Below are positions 48,971 to 63,852 of a DNA stretch of 64,000 nt, piece after piece. The stretch spans positions 43,071 through 107,070 of the forward strand of contig NZ_SMAH01000012.1 in NCBI RefSeq assembly GCF_004342625.1. Reading direction: 5' to 3'. The position numbers were made by a program, and so were the translations under genes. Position 1 is the first letter of the stretch; every line of letters begins with the position of its first letter. The stretch is from Tepidimonas ignava (GTDB lineage: Bacteria; Pseudomonadota; Gammaproteobacteria; Burkholderiales; Burkholderiaceae_C). The notes beneath the pieces are model-generated. The model was given only the letters and a program-made list of their open reading frames with translations, did no database searches and was not told the DNA's origin.

Positions 48971-49666
48971 ATGCTTGACAGAGACGGCTACCGGCCGAAT
49001 GTCGGCATCATCCTGCTCAACCACCGCAACCAGGTGTTCTGGGGCAAGCGCATCCGCACCCACTCGTGGCAGTTTCCGCAAGGGGGCATCGACCGCGGTG
49101 AGACGCCCGAGCAGGCCATGTACCGCGAGCTGCACGAGGAGATCGGCCTCAAGCCCGAACACGTGGAGGTGCTGGCACGCACGCGCGACTGGCTGCGCTA
49201 CGAGGTGCCCGACCGCTACATCCGGCGCGACGCCCGCGGGCACTACAAGGGGCAAAAGCAGATTTGGTTTTTGTTGCGCCTGGTGGGCGGGGACTGGAAC
49301 CTGAACCTGCGCGCCACCGACCACCCTGAGTTCGACGCCTGGCGCTGGCACGACTACTGGGTGCCGCTGGACATGGTCATCGAGTTCAAGCGCGACGTGT
49401 ACCTGCGTGCGCTGCAGGAGCTGGCGGCCTACCTCCCACCGCTGCCCGGGCGGCCCGACGAGCGCAACGGTCGTGGCGGCAACCGCTTTTTGCGTCGCAC
49501 GCGTCCGCCAGCCGGCGGCGGGCGCGAGGCGCCACGCCCCACCCGCCCGCTGCCGCCGCAGCTGGGCTTGCCCACCCACGCGGAGCTGCCCCCCGGCGCC
49601 AGCCGCGCGGCCCCCCCGGGTGCGGTGCTGCGGCCCGGGGCCAAACCCGGACCCACCACCGACTGA
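48971..49666 (+). CDS. rppH: RNA pyrophosphohydrolase
   Basis: RppH removes pyrophosphate from mRNA 5' ends and so starts RNA decay. The 231-residue protein opens [17 protein letters not shown] and has the full Nudix box ([23 protein letters not shown]) at about 38-60. After the catalytic core of about 165 residues there is a Pro/Arg/Gly-rich, probably disordered tail (from [10 protein letters not shown] on), common in Burkholderiales versions. It is followed by the CNP1 gene after 2 bases. Confidence 0.95.
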   Translation: MLDRDGYRPNVGIILLNHRNQVFWGKRIRTHSWQFPQGGIDRGETPEQAMYRELHEEIGLKPEHVEVLARTRDWLRYEVPDRYIRRDARGHYKGQKQIWFLLRLVGGDWNLNLRATDHPEFDAWRWHDYWVPLDMVIEFKRDVYLRALQELAAYLPPLPGRPDERNGRGGNRFLRRTRPPAGGGREAPRPTRPLPPQLGLPTHAELPPGASRAAPPGAVLRPGAKPGPTTD

Positions 49667-49668
49667 CG

Positions 49669-50190
49669 ATGCAACGCCTTCGACGTACGCTGAACGTGGC
49701 GCTGCTGGCCGCGGGGCTGCTGAGCACCCCGGCGGTCCATGCGCAATGGCTGACCGACCCCAACCGCGACTGGCGCGAAGCCGAGGCCCCGCCGCCGCCC
49801 GGGTGGCGCGCCGAGCGCCTGGTGCCGTTTGTGCCGTCGGTGCACAGCGAGCTGCGCTTTGGCGTTGACGCCGACAGCGTCACGCTGGGACCTGACGGCG
49901 TGATCCGCTACGTCATCGTGGCGCACAGCGCCAGCGGCGCCGTCAACGCCTGGTACGAGGGCCTGCGCTGCGCCACCGGCCAAGTCAAAACCTACGCGCA
50001 CTGGAACCCGGGGCCGCCCGGGCAGTGGCAACCGCACCCCAACCCGACGTGGCGCAACCTGGGCGGCGAGTTCGCCTCGCGCCCGGCGGTGGCGCTGGCG
50101 CGTGGTGGCTTTTGCGACGGCGCCACCCCCAACGGGCGGCCGGCCGACATGGTGCGCGCGCTGCGCCAACACCGCACGCTGGACCGCTGA
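49669..50190 (+). CDS. CNP1-like family exported protein
   Basis: The 173-residue protein has a signal peptide (LNVALLAAGLLSTPAVHAQW, cleavage after AHA near residue 25) and the CNP1-like domain (PNRDWREAEAPPPPGW, then GAVNAWYEGLRCATGQVKTY). The name derives from a cryptic neisserial protein; no function is known. It begins 2 bases after the rppH stop, so it is cotranscribed, and converges with proB. Confidence 0.88.
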   Translation: MQRLRRTLNVALLAAGLLSTPAVHAQWLTDPNRDWREAEAPPPPGWRAERLVPFVPSVHSELRFGVDADSVTLGPDGVIRYVIVAHSASGAVNAWYEGLRCATGQVKTYAHWNPGPPGQWQPHPNPTWRNLGGEFASRPAVALARGGFCDGATPNGRPADMVRALRQHRTLDR

Positions 50191-50257
50191 GCGCGCGCGG
50201 GCGCGCGGCCAAGGCCGCCGCACCGCGGGCCGCCCGGCGCGGCCGGCGCACCCGCGC

Positions 50258-51457
50258 TCAGCGCGCGGTGACGACCAGGTTGTCGCGGTGGATCATTTCG
50301 GGCTCGGCGGCGTAACCCAGCAGCCGCTCGATCTCCGCCGACGGCCGGCGACACAACAGCCGCGCCTCGGCCGCGGCGTAGTTGGCCAGCCCGCGCGCGA
50401 TCTCGCGCCCATCGGGCGCGCGCACCGCGATCACGTCACCGCGCTGGAAGTCGCCGTCCACCGCCGTCATGCCGATCGGCAACAGGCTCTTGCCCTCGTG
50501 CAGCAGCTTGGCCACGGCGCCCGCGTCCACCGTGACGGCGCCGCGCAGCTGCAGGTGGTCGGCCATCCACTGTTTGCGCGCCTGCTGCTTGGTGTTGTCG
50601 GCCACCAGGCAGGTGCCGATCGCTTCGCCCGCCACCAAACGCGGCAGCACGTCGGGCTCACGGCCCCACGCGATGACGGTGGACGCGCCCGAGCCGGCCG
50701 CGCGCTTGGCGGCCAGGATTTTGGTGATCATGCCGCCGGTGCCCACGCGGCTGCCCGCGCCACCGGCCATCGACTCCAGCGCCGGGTCGCCCGCGCGCGC
50801 CACGTGCACGAAGGCGGCATCCGGCTGCTTGCGCGGGTCGGCCGTGTACAGCCCGCGCTGGTCGGTCAGGATCACCAGCAGGTCGGCTTCGATCAGGTTG
50901 GCCACCAGCGCGCCCAACGTGTCGTTGTCACCGAACTTGATTTCGTCGTTGACGACGGTGTCGTTTTCGTTGATGACCGGCACCACACCGTGCGCCAGCA
51001 GCGTCAGCAGCGTCGAGCGCGCGTTGAGGTAGCGCTCGCGGTCGGCCAGGTCGGCGTGCGTCAGCAGCACCTGGGCGCTGCCCAGGCCCTGCTGGCGCAG
51101 CTTGGTTTCCCACATCTGCGCCAGGCCCATCTGCCCGACGGCGGCGGCGGCCTGCAGCTCGTGCAGCTCTTTGGGTCGGCTGGGCCAGCCCAGGCGCTTC
51201 ATGCCCTCGGCGATGGCGCCGCTGGACACCATCACCACCTCGCGGCCGCTGCGCGCCAGCACGCCCAGCTGCCGTGCCCATTGGCCGATGGCGCTTTCGT
51301 CGAGCCCACGGCCCTCGTTGGTGACCAGGCTGGAGCCGACCTTGACAACGATGCGCCGCGCGGCCGTCAGCACCTGCGCCGGGGTACGGTGGGGCAGGCT
51401 CAACCCGGTGGCGGTGTCGTGCGTGGCGTCGCTGGCGGTGCGCGTGGCGGTCGTCAT
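50258..51457 (-). CDS. proB: Glutamate 5-kinase
   Basis: ProB phosphorylates glutamate in the first step of proline biosynthesis. The 399-residue protein has the amino-acid kinase start ([20 protein letters not shown]), active-site [20 protein letters not shown] and [17 protein letters not shown]-terminal PUA domain follows ([20 protein letters not shown]). The N-terminus is about 25 residues longer than usual (Ala/Thr-rich). It follows obgE by 9 bases. Confidence 0.96.
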   Translation of the reverse strand: MTTATRTASDATHDTATGLSLPHRTPAQVLTAARRIVVKVGSSLVTNEGRGLDESAIGQWARQLGVLARSGREVVMVSSGAIAEGMKRLGWPSRPKELHELQAAAAVGQMGLAQMWETKLRQQGLGSAQVLLTHADLADRERYLNARSTLLTLLAHGVVPVINENDTVVNDEIKFGDNDTLGALVANLIEADLLVILTDQRGLYTADPRKQPDAAFVHVARAGDPALESMAGGAGSRVGTGGMITKILAAKRAAGSGASTVIAWGREPDVLPRLVAGEAIGTCLVADNTKQQARKQWMADHLQLRGAVTVDAGAVAKLLHEGKSLLPIGMTAVDGDFQRGDVIAVRAPDGREIARGLANYAAAEARLLCRRPSAEIERLLGYAAEPEMIHRDNLVVTAR

Positions 51458-51466
51458 GGCGCTGGA

Positions 51467-52702
<1,236 letters not shown>

Positions 52703-52963
52703 TCAGGCCGCCGCGACGACGTTGACCACCTTGCGGTTGAGCGGACCCTTGACGTCGAACTCGACTTTGCCCGCCACCGTGGCGTAGATGGTGTGGTCAC
52801 GGCCGATGCCCGTGCCCACGCCGGGATGGAACTTGGTGCCACGCTGGCGCACGATGATCGCGCCCGCGCTCACTTCCTGGCCGCCAAACACCTTGACGCC
52901 CAGCATCTTGGGCTTGGAATCACGCCCGTTGCGCGTGGAGCCGCCGCCTTTTTTCTGTGCCAT
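52703..52963 (-). CDS. rpmA: 50S ribosomal protein L27
   Basis: L27 reaches the peptidyl-transferase centre with its N-terminus. The 86-residue protein starts [20 protein letters not shown] and has [13 protein letters not shown] conserved core ([20 protein letters not shown]). It lies 14 bases after rplU. Confidence 0.98.
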   Translation of the reverse strand: MAQKKGGGSTRNGRDSKPKMLGVKVFGGQEVSAGAIIVRQRGTKFHPGVGTGIGRDHTIYATVAGKVEFDVKGPLNRKVVNVVAAA

Positions 52964-52977
52964 GGTGGGTCACCTCG

Positions 52978-53289
52978 TCAGACGTTGATCGAGCTGACTT
53001 CCAGCTCGGTGTAGTTTTGCCGATGGCCTTGGCGCTTTTGGTAGTGCTTGCGCCGGCGCAGCTTGAAGATGCGGACCTTGGGGCCGCGCCCGTGCGCCAC
53101 CACCTTGGCCGTGACCGTCGCGCCGCTGACCAAGGGGGTGCCCACCCGGATGTCGGCGCCGTTGCCAACGGCCAACACCTGGTCGATCACGATCTCTTGG
53201 CCTACGTCCGCAGCGATCTGTTCTACCTTGATTTTTTCGCCGGCAGCGACGCGATACTGCTTGCCACCGGTTTTTATGACCGCGTACAT
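52978..53289 (-). CDS. rplU: 50S ribosomal protein L21
   Basis: L21 binds 23S rRNA. The 103-residue protein starts [20 protein letters not shown] and ends with the L21 signature region ([20 protein letters not shown]). AGAGGAA precedes the ATG. It heads rplU-rpmA-obgE-proB, behind a TATAAT promoter and a leader with a long hairpin. Confidence 0.98.
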   Translation of the reverse strand: MYAVIKTGGKQYRVAAGEKIKVEQIAADVGQEIVIDQVLAVGNGADIRVGTPLVSGATVTAKVVAHGRGPKVRIFKLRRRKHYQKRQGHRQNYTELEVSSINV

Positions 53290-53315
53290 AGGGTTCCTCT
53301 TTGCATGCTTGCAAG

Positions 53316-53356
53316 GGCTGGCGTGCAGCCCGACATTGGCGTGATGCTCGCCAGCC
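53316..53356 (-). ncRNA. Candidate structured leader of rplU
   Basis: In the 5' untranslated region of rplU an 8-base perfect inverted repeat (GGCTGGCG / CGCCAGCC) encloses 25 bases. It lies between the promoter at 53377-53382 and the rplU start at 53289. Ribosomal-protein operons often carry autoregulatory leaders; that this one does so is inference from placement and stem quality. Confidence 0.45.
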
Positions 53357-53376
53357 GCGTGGCCGACGAACCTACT

Positions 53377-53382
53377 ATTATA
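53377..53382 (-). promoter_or_regulatory. -10 element of the rplU operon promoter
   Basis: A perfect TATAAT on the minus strand, in the short gap after the YeeE-type gene, 88 bases before the rplU ATG. The sequence 17 bases upstream (GACGGC) is a poor -35. Transcription would start about 53370, giving a leader of about 80 bases. Confidence 0.7.
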
Positions 53383-53412
53383 GCCCGATTGAGCTTTGCG
53401 CCGTCCGCCGCC

Positions 53413-54513
53413 TCACGGCGCGTGCGACGATGCGCTGGCCGCCAGCGTACCGGCGCTCGGCGCCGCGCGGGGGCGGTCGACCAGCCAGTCAGCCAAGCCG
53501 CCCCCCACCCACATGCCGACCAACGTCACCCACGCCGTCAGCGCAAAGATGGCGCCACCGGTGACCCCGGCCCCCACGGCACACCCCCCAGCCAGCATCG
53601 AGCCAAAGCCCATCAACACCGCCCCCACGATGTAGCGCGGCATCGTGTACGCGCCGCCAAACCCTTCGAGCTTCCACTCGCGCCCCAGCAGCGCCCCCGC
53701 CAACGAGCCCAAAAAGACACCCGGCATCAGCCCGAGCCCGAATGACCAAGGCTTGCCGGGCTCGGCCAGCACGCGCATCAGCCATTCGGCCGAGGGGCCG
53801 CTGAACGTCAAACCCTGGATCTGCACCGGCTCGAACGAGTGCGCCATGACCTGGTAGCTGAACCACCACGCCAGCGCCACCGTCAACCCGGTGGCGGCGC
53901 CGCCGGCCCACTTCCAAAACCCCCAGCCGCTGCGCACGGCGAAGTGCAGCGCCGCGGCCATCCACACCAGGCCAAACGCCAGCCCCATGCCATGGCCCAC
54001 ACCCAACAACGCCAGCAGGTCGCGTGAAGGGCCACCCTCCACCACCCACCAGGCGCTGATGGCCTCGCGCCACGGGGCCAGTATCCCCCCCAACGACGCC
54101 TGGGCCGTCACCGCAAAGATCAGCCCGGACAACAGCGCACGCAGGTTGCCGTTGGCCGAAAGCACCAGCAACCGGCTGGCGCAGCCGCGCGTCATGACCA
54201 TGCCCAGCCCGAACAGCAACCCGCCCACCAGCGCGCCCGACAGGCTGCCGCGCGCGCTGAGTTGCCGCGCGGTGGACACTTCCAGCGCGCCGGCCAGGAT
54301 GAGGCCCTGCACCGCGACGACGGCGGTGGCAAACGCCAGCAGCCACACGGCCAGCTTGTCGCCGAAACGACGGTGCCAAAACTCGATGACCGCGGCGCGC
54401 AGGCAAAACTTGGAGCGCTGCGCAAAAAACCCGAACGCAAGGCCCAACACCAGCCCACCGACGGCCAGCACGTTGGCCTCGCCCCAGCGCTCGATCCATG
54501 CCGCCCAATCCAT
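53413..54513 (-). CDS. YeeE/YedE family sulfur-compound transporter
   Basis: YeeE/YedE proteins, including the thiosulfate transporter TsuA, take up sulfur compounds through a channel lined with cysteines. The 366-residue integral membrane protein has about nine hydrophobic segments and three cysteine motifs of the family: FFAQRSKFCLRAA with C37, MTRGCASRLL, and MLAGGCAVGAG near the C-terminus. ATG 54513 is preferred over ATG 54519 because AAAGGA is then properly spaced. It stands alone between the rplU operon and a cysteine-cluster gene, behind two TTGAC palindromes. Substrate (thiosulfate or other) is not determined. Confidence 0.92.
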   Translation of the reverse strand: MDWAAWIERWGEANVLAVGGLVLGLAFGFFAQRSKFCLRAAVIEFWHRRFGDKLAVWLLAFATAVVAVQGLILAGALEVSTARQLSARGSLSGALVGGLLFGLGMVMTRGCASRLLVLSANGNLRALLSGLIFAVTAQASLGGILAPWREAISAWWVVEGGPSRDLLALLGVGHGMGLAFGLVWMAAALHFAVRSGWGFWKWAGGAATGLTVALAWWFSYQVMAHSFEPVQIQGLTFSGPSAEWLMRVLAEPGKPWSFGLGLMPGVFLGSLAGALLGREWKLEGFGGAYTMPRYIVGAVLMGFGSMLAGGCAVGAGVTGGAIFALTAWVTLVGMWVGGGLADWLVDRPRAAPSAGTLAASASSHAP

Positions 54514-54525
54514 ACGCATCCTTTC

Positions 54526-54542
54526 ATTGACATATCGTCAAT
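54526..54542. promoter_or_regulatory. Palindrome ATTGAC-N5-GTCAAT before the YeeE-type gene
   Basis: A perfect 6+5+6 inverted repeat only 13 bases before the ATG at 54513. If transcription starts near 54542, as the second palindrome would predict, it covers the start site, the position expected for a repressor operator. Confidence 0.55.
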
Positions 54543-54575
54543 GGGCGATATTGTGGACGCCTGCCAGCCTCAAAG

Positions 54576-54591
54576 GTTGACGCGCGTCAAC
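54576..54591. promoter_or_regulatory. Perfect 16-base palindrome containing TTGAC-N4-GTCAA (FNR-box-like)
   Basis: GTTGACGC-GCGTCAAC is a perfect palindrome. The spacing TTGAC-N4-GTCAA equals that of FNR/CRP-family sites (consensus TTGAT-N4-ATCAA) with one changed base per half. Its centre lies 70 bases before the YeeE-type ATG; at the usual -41.5 activator position transcription would start near 54542, with a -10-like CAATAT at 54548-54553. Confidence 0.5.
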
Positions 54592-54625
54592 GCCACGTCA
54601 CCCAGCACCAAGAGCGCGCCGCTCG

Positions 54626-54976
54626 TCAGGCGTCAAGGCGGTCGACTTCGACGTCACAATCGCAGCCGCGACCGGCGGCGATCCAGCGCGCGATCGCCGG
54701 CCGCAGCGCGCGGCTGAGCATGCGCGCCCACGGGCGGTGCCCCCAGCCAAACACCGCCGCAGGATCGTGCAGCGCACCGCACACGTAGCGCCCCTCGGCG
54801 TGCAGCCAGCGCAGCGCCCGACAGGCACCACGCCGGCGACGGCTCAGCACCACCCCCAGCGGGCACGGCTGCCACACGCAACACACCCCACAGCCGTTGC
54901 ACGGCGCGCCGGGCGCGGGCTTGGCAGGGGCGTCGGGGTGGATCCAACGCACCGCCCCGGGTTGTGGATCGGCCAT
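54626..54976 (-). CDS. Small cysteine-cluster protein (YkgJ-like)
   Basis: The 116-residue protein has CNGCGVCCVWQPCPLG at about 26-41, a CxxCxxCC-type cluster as in YkgJ/zinc-or-iron-chelating proteins. A single cysteine (CRAL), C in RYVCGAL and a final CDCDVE follow, so several cysteines are available to bind metal. Function is unknown. It lies 15 bases after the chemoreceptor gene on the same strand. Confidence 0.8.
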   Translation of the reverse strand: MADPQPGAVRWIHPDAPAKPAPGAPCNGCGVCCVWQPCPLGVVLSRRRRGACRALRWLHAEGRYVCGALHDPAAVFGWGHRPWARMLSRALRPAIARWIAAGRGCDCDVEVDRLDA

Positions 54977-54991
54977 CGCCCCTCGCCGGGA

Positions 54992-56533
54992 TCAGTCCTG
55001 CTCGCCAAACCCGATGCGCTTGGCCGCAGAGAGCACCTGCACCACGCCGCGCGTGGCCTGCGCAAACGGGGTGCCCGGGGCGATGGCGTCTTCGGCCTCG
55101 CGGTAGCGCTTTTGGTTGACCATCTCGCCCACGCCTGCGGCCACCTGGTGGAAGTGCTTGTGGCGCTCGATCAGCTCGGCAAAGCGCGGCGCATGGCCAA
55201 AGCGGTTGCGCCCTTCGCCGTAAATCCACTTGCCCAGCGCGCAGCAGTCGTCGCGCCGCAGCGTGTCCACGTCCACCGTGGCCTGGTTCTCGATGGCGTC
55301 GCGCAGCTTGACCTTCCACTGCCGGTGCGCGTCGATGATGGCGTCGATGTCCAGCCCCTGCACGGCGCTGGCGTACTGCGCATGGCTGCCCGAGAGGCGA
55401 AACTCATCGACCAGCGCCGCCATGCGCAGCGCGGCATCGCGCTGGGCGGCGCTCGCGGTGGCCGTTTCTTCGGCTAGCGCCGCGTTTTGCTGGGTGTTGC
55501 GGTCGAGCTCCTGCACCGCCTCGCCAATCTGCTTGACGCCCAGTTGCTGCTCACGCGCGGCGTTGGCGACTTCGTCCATCAGCTCGCGCGTGCGCTGGGC
55601 CGAGGCAACGATGTCCTGCATGACACCGCCCACGCCCTGCACGACCTCCACACCGGCGGCCACATCATGCACGGTGCGCTCGATCAGATCCTTGATTTCG
55701 CGCGCGGCCTGACTGGAGCGCTGCGCGAGCTGGCGCACCTCGCCGGCCACGACGGCAAAGCCCCGGCCCGCTTCGCCCGCACGGGCGGCCTCCACCGCGG
55801 CGTTGAGCGCCAGGATGTTGGTCTGGAATGCGATGCTGTCGATGACGCCGGTGATGTCGCGGATGCGCGCCGAGGATTCCTCGAGCCGGCGCATCGTTTC
55901 GACCACGCGGCCCACGATTTCGCCGCCGCGCGCGGCGGAGCCGGCGTTGGTTTGCGCCAGCTGCGCCGCCTGCGCCACGAGGTCGGCGGTGTTGGCCGAG
56001 GTGGAGGAGGTCTGCTCCAGCGCCGCCGAGGATTCTTCCAGCGCCGCCGCCGACGATTCGGCCCGTGCGGCCACGTCGCGCGCGCCATGGGCCACCTCGA
56101 TGGCGGTGTGCACCACCTCGTTGCTGGCGTGGCGCACGGCGCGGATGATGTCGGTCAGCGCCGCTTGCAGCATGGCCAGTTCGCGCTGCAGGCTGCCCAG
56201 CGCGTCGTCGGCGTCCGGGGCAATGGTCTGGCGCAAGTCCCCCATCGACAGCGTCAGCATGTCACGCCGGATGCGGCGCACCCGCTGCCGGACGGTGCGC
56301 ATCGTGAGGGCCACCCCCGCCGCAGCGCCGCCTGCGGCCAGCACGTCCACGGCCCAGCGCCACAGCGCCACGGTGCCGCCGGACGTGAACACGGTGGCTA
56401 CGTCGGCGGCCAACGGCAGCGCCGCGACCCCCACAGCCACGGCGCAGCCGGTGGCCAATCCAACGGCGGCGCCTGGCTTGGATCTGGGGATGGCGCTGGG
56501 GGCGGGCAGAGCGGCTTGGACAGAGGTGTTCAT
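54992..56533 (-). CDS. Methyl-accepting chemotaxis protein with C-terminal CZB zinc domain
   Basis: The 513-residue chemoreceptor has two membrane segments ([20 protein letters not shown] and [20 protein letters not shown]) separated by only a short loop, so it lacks a periplasmic sensor domain. A HAMP-like stretch and the methylation/signalling helices follow, with the highly conserved hairpin tip [20 protein letters not shown] and [24 protein letters not shown] zinc-binding domain ends the protein ([40 protein letters not shown]; His and Cys ligands). It probably senses zinc-linked redox changes, for example oxidants, from the cytoplasm. ATG 56533 is chosen. Confidence 0.93.
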   Translation of the reverse strand: MNTSVQAALPAPSAIPRSKPGAAVGLATGCAVAVGVAALPLAADVATVFTSGGTVALWRWAVDVLAAGGAAAGVALTMRTVRQRVRRIRRDMLTLSMGDLRQTIAPDADDALGSLQRELAMLQAALTDIIRAVRHASNEVVHTAIEVAHGARDVAARAESSAAALEESSAALEQTSSTSANTADLVAQAAQLAQTNAGSAARGGEIVGRVVETMRRLEESSARIRDITGVIDSIAFQTNILALNAAVEAARAGEAGRGFAVVAGEVRQLAQRSSQAAREIKDLIERTVHDVAAGVEVVQGVGGVMQDIVASAQRTRELMDEVANAAREQQLGVKQIGEAVQELDRNTQQNAALAEETATASAAQRDAALRMAALVDEFRLSGSHAQYASAVQGLDIDAIIDAHRQWKVKLRDAIENQATVDVDTLRRDDCCALGKWIYGEGRNRFGHAPRFAELIERHKHFHQVAAGVGEMVNQKRYREAEDAIAPGTPFAQATRGVVQVLSAAKRIGFGEQD

Positions 56534-56604
56534 CTTTGCTTTTCTTCTTAGGGCGTGGACATGCACCGCCTGCGCCGATTTTTGGCGTGGCAGAACCGGT
56601 GACG

Positions 56605-56613
56605 TTTATAGCA
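56605..56613 (-). promoter_or_regulatory. Extended -10 promoter candidate for the chemoreceptor gene
   Basis: TGC-TATAAA on the minus strand forms an extended -10 (TGnTATAAT) 72 bases before the receptor ATG. A sigma-28 element, often seen before such genes, was not found here. The rest of the spacer 56534-56665 holds only a short CGGCGG/CCGCCG repeat. Confidence 0.4.
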
Positions 56614-56665
56614 AATTTGAACCGTCCCAGGCCCCGGGGGTATCGGCGGAGCCGCCGCCCCGACG

Positions 56666-57829
56666 TCACCCGGGCTGCCTTGTCGGCATCACGTGCACCC
56701 AGGCGCAGTCCAGCCACACGCGCAGCGGCTGCCCGGGTTGCAGGTGTTGGCGCAGGGGGCCGCTGCGGGCCAGGTGCAGCTCCACACCCGGCAGGGCGTG
56801 CAGCGCCGCCACCGCCATCGTCGTGTCGCCCAGGTGACGTGCGGTGTGGACGGTGGCCATCAGCGGGGTATGGCCGTCCGGGGCCGGCGCGCCCGCGGCC
56901 AGCCCCAGCTCGGCGTCGAGCTTGAGTCCGTCGCCCTGCACCACCCAGGTGACGCGCTGTCCTGTGGGCAGTTTGCCCTTGTCGCGCACGCGCAGACGCA
57001 TCGGCGTCGGTTGGCCTTCGGGCAGGGTCCACTGCAACCAACCCATGCGCTGCGCGCGGTCGGCGTCGTCCTGCGGCCCCAGCCACACGCCGTGGAAGCG
57101 GTTGCGCACGCCGGTCAGGTCGGCCACACGCGCGTTGCGGGGGCTGCGGTGAATGTGCGCCGGGGTGCCGCTTTGCAAAATCGCGCCTTGGTCCATGATG
57201 ACGAGCCGGTCGGCCAACTGACGCGCTTCGTGCAAGTCGTGCGTGACCAGCACGATGGGGATGACAAGCTCACGCCGCAGGTCGGCCAGCAAGTCGTACA
57301 AGCCCTGGCGGTGCATGGCATCCACCGCCGAAAACGGCTCGTCCAGCAGCAGCAGCCGCGGCTGGCGGGCCAGTGCGCGGGCCAGCGCCACGCGCTGCTG
57401 CTGCCCGCCCGACAGCTCCGCCGGACGGCGCTGCATTTGCGCCGGCGTCAGGCGCATCTGGTCCAGCCACCGGCGCGCCTGCTGCTGGCGCTGCGCTGGC
57501 GGCAGGTGCAGCAGGGCCAGCGCCACGTTGTGCAGCGCGCTCAGGTGCGGCATCAGGCCGTAGTGCTGGAACACCATGCCCACGCGGCGGCGTTGCGGCG
57601 GCCAGCACACCCCGGCGTCGGTGTCCAGCCACAGCTCGTCGCCCACCCGCAACGTGCCACGCTCGGGCCGCATCAGGCCGGCCAAGCAGCGCAGCAGCGA
57701 GGTTTTGCCGGCCCCCGAGGGCCCCAACAACGCCACCAGCTCGCCGGCCTCGGCCTGCAGCGTGCCCCGCAGCGGCATGGGCCGATGTTGCTCGACGTGC
57801 AGGTGCAGCAAGGCGGTGGGGTCGGCCAT
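56666..57829 (-). CDS. modC: Molybdate ABC transporter ATP-binding protein
   Basis: ModC powers molybdate import. The 387-residue protein has Walker A GPSGAGKTS, the Q-loop, signature LSGGQQQRVALARAL and Walker B LLLLDEPFSAVD. A C-terminal MOP-type molybdate-binding region follows (RVTWVVQGDGLKLDAEL, LHLARSGPLRQHLQPGQPLR). ATG 57829 has a G-rich site 8 bases upstream; a GTG at 57838 overlapping the modB stop is the alternative. It ends the modABC operon. Confidence 0.93.
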   Translation of the reverse strand: MADPTALLHLHVEQHRPMPLRGTLQAEAGELVALLGPSGAGKTSLLRCLAGLMRPERGTLRVGDELWLDTDAGVCWPPQRRRVGMVFQHYGLMPHLSALHNVALALLHLPPAQRQQQARRWLDQMRLTPAQMQRRPAELSGGQQQRVALARALARQPRLLLLDEPFSAVDAMHRQGLYDLLADLRRELVIPIVLVTHDLHEARQLADRLVIMDQGAILQSGTPAHIHRSPRNARVADLTGVRNRFHGVWLGPQDDADRAQRMGWLQWTLPEGQPTPMRLRVRDKGKLPTGQRVTWVVQGDGLKLDAELGLAAGAPAPDGHTPLMATVHTARHLGDTTMAVAALHALPGVELHLARSGPLRQHLQPGQPLRVWLDCAWVHVMPTRQPG

Positions 57830-57834
57830 GCCGA

Positions 57835-58503
57835 TCACCCCCCGCGGCGGCGCAAGCGCGCCGTGGCGCCAAACGACGCAGCCACCGCCAGCAGCGACAG
57901 CAGGGTCAGCAGCAACGCCATGCGGTCGGCGCTGGCCAGGTCGAACGCCTGCACGCGGTCGTAGATGGCGATGGCGATGGTGCGCGTCTCACCCGGGATG
58001 TTGCCCCCCACCATCAGGACGACACCGAACTCCCCCAGCGTGTGCACAAAGGTCAACACCAGCGCCGACAAGATGCCGGGCCAGGCCAGCGGCAGCTCGA
58101 CACGCCACAGCGTTTGCCAAGCGCCCAGGCCGTGCACGGCGGCGGCTTCGCGCAGCTCGCGCGGAATGGCTTCGAAGGCGCGCTGGATGGGCTGCACCAT
58201 GAAGGGCAGGTTGAACACCACCGACGCCAGCAGCAGCCCGGCGAAGTTGAACGTCAGCCGCACACCCAGGTGTTCGGCCAGCCACGCCCCCAGCGGCGAG
58301 CCGGCCCCCAGCGTCACCAGCAGGTAGTAGCCCAACACGGTGGGCGGCAACACCAACGGCAGCACCACCAGCGCCTCGACCCACGCCTTGCCAGCCCAGG
58401 CGGTGCGCGCCAGCCAACGCCCCAGCGCCAGCCCCAGCGGCAGCAGCACAGCCAAGGTGGCTGCGGCCAGCTCCAGCGACAGCATCAGGGCGGGCCAGTC
58501 CAT
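57835..58503 (-). CDS. modB: Molybdate ABC transporter permease
   Basis: ModB is the inner-membrane channel. The 222-residue protein has about five membrane helices and the EAA-type loop for coupling to ModC (AAAVHGLGAWQTLWRVELPL, AWPGILSALVLTFVHTLGEF, the last typical of ModB). ATG 58503 is preferred to a TTG at 58512. It lies 13 bases after modA. Confidence 0.95.
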   Translation of the reverse strand: MDWPALMLSLELAAATLAVLLPLGLALGRWLARTAWAGKAWVEALVVLPLVLPPTVLGYYLLVTLGAGSPLGAWLAEHLGVRLTFNFAGLLLASVVFNLPFMVQPIQRAFEAIPRELREAAAVHGLGAWQTLWRVELPLAWPGILSALVLTFVHTLGEFGVVLMVGGNIPGETRTIAIAIYDRVQAFDLASADRMALLLTLLSLLAVAASFGATARLRRRGG

Positions 58504-58516
58504 GCAAGCCAACCTT

Positions 58517-59284
58517 TCACGGCATGGTAAAACCGAAGCGTGTCATGATGGCCTGCGCACCGGGCGTGGCGATGAAATCGTAGAAGCGCCGGGCCGCCTC
58601 GGGGGCGTGTTTGAGCAGGACCATGCGCTGCGCCAGCGGCTGGTGCCACGTGGCGGGAATGAGGTCGAACGACCCCAGCGCCGCCACCTGCGGCGCCCGG
58701 GCCAACGACAACGCGATGATGCCGCCTTGCGTGCTGCCGGAGGTGGCGAATTGCGCCGTCTGGGCGATGTTTTCGCCCAACACCAGGTGAGGCTGGATCG
58801 CCTCCCACAGGCCGGCGTGGTGCAGCGCCTCGCGCGCGCGCGTGCCGTAGGGAGCGTGCTCGGGGTTGGCGATGGCGAATTTGCTCAGGCGGCCGTCGCG
58901 CAGCGCCGCCGCCAGGTCGCGCAGTTGGCCGTCGGCCCGCAGCGGCGAGCCCTTGGGCACAAAGATGCCGATGCGGCCGTGGGCGTACAGCCGACCGCGG
59001 TCCAGGGTTTTGCCTGCGTCGGCGAGTTTGAACACGAAGGTTTCGTCGGCCGACATGAACAGGTGAAACGGCGCCCCTTGCAGGATCTGGGCGTAAAAGT
59101 TGCCCGACGAGCCAAACACCAGGCGCACGCGCTGGCCGGTTTCGCGCTCGAACAGCGCCGCCACGTTCTCCAGGGCAAATTTGAGGTCCGAAGCCGCCGC
59201 CACCGTGGGCGGTGCGGGCTGGGCATGCAGCGGCCACACCGCGGCGGCGCCCGCGGTCCACAGCAGGTGGCGACGGGTCAACAT
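58517..59284 (-). CDS. modA: Molybdate ABC transporter substrate-binding protein
   Basis: ModA binds molybdate in the periplasm. The 255-residue protein has a signal with adjacent arginines (LTRRHLLWTAGAAAVWPLHA, cleavage near residue 21), then the ModA-type start TVAAASDLKFALENVAALFE, the ligand-loop segment LVFGSSGNFYAQI and FHLFMSADE. It heads modA-modB-modC, 40 bases after the uvrA stop. No ModE regulator gene is present. Confidence 0.93.
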   Translation of the reverse strand: MLTRRHLLWTAGAAAVWPLHAQPAPPTVAAASDLKFALENVAALFERETGQRVRLVFGSSGNFYAQILQGAPFHLFMSADETFVFKLADAGKTLDRGRLYAHGRIGIFVPKGSPLRADGQLRDLAAALRDGRLSKFAIANPEHAPYGTRAREALHHAGLWEAIQPHLVLGENIAQTAQFATSGSTQGGIIALSLARAPQVAALGSFDLIPATWHQPLAQRMVLLKHAPEAARRFYDFIATPGAQAIMTRFGFTMP

Positions 59285-59309
59285 CGTGGCCGTGGTCCTT
59301 CCAAGGTTT

Positions 59310-59324
59310 GCACCATGGTGCCGG

Positions 59325-59329
<5 letters not shown>
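59310..59329 (-). promoter_or_regulatory. modA promoter -10 and adjoining palindrome
   Basis: On the minus strand TATAAC (59324-59329) overlaps the uvrA stop codon and is followed at the expected start point by a perfect 12-base palindrome GCACCATGGTGC (59310-59321). The palindrome does not look like a ModE site. The -35 would fall inside uvrA and is weak. Confidence 0.4.

Positions 59330-63852
<4,523 letters not shown>

Noticed and set aside
50191..50257. GC-rich repeats between convergent CNP1 and proB genes
   Set aside because: Many short GC pairings are possible in this composition and none is followed by a T run.
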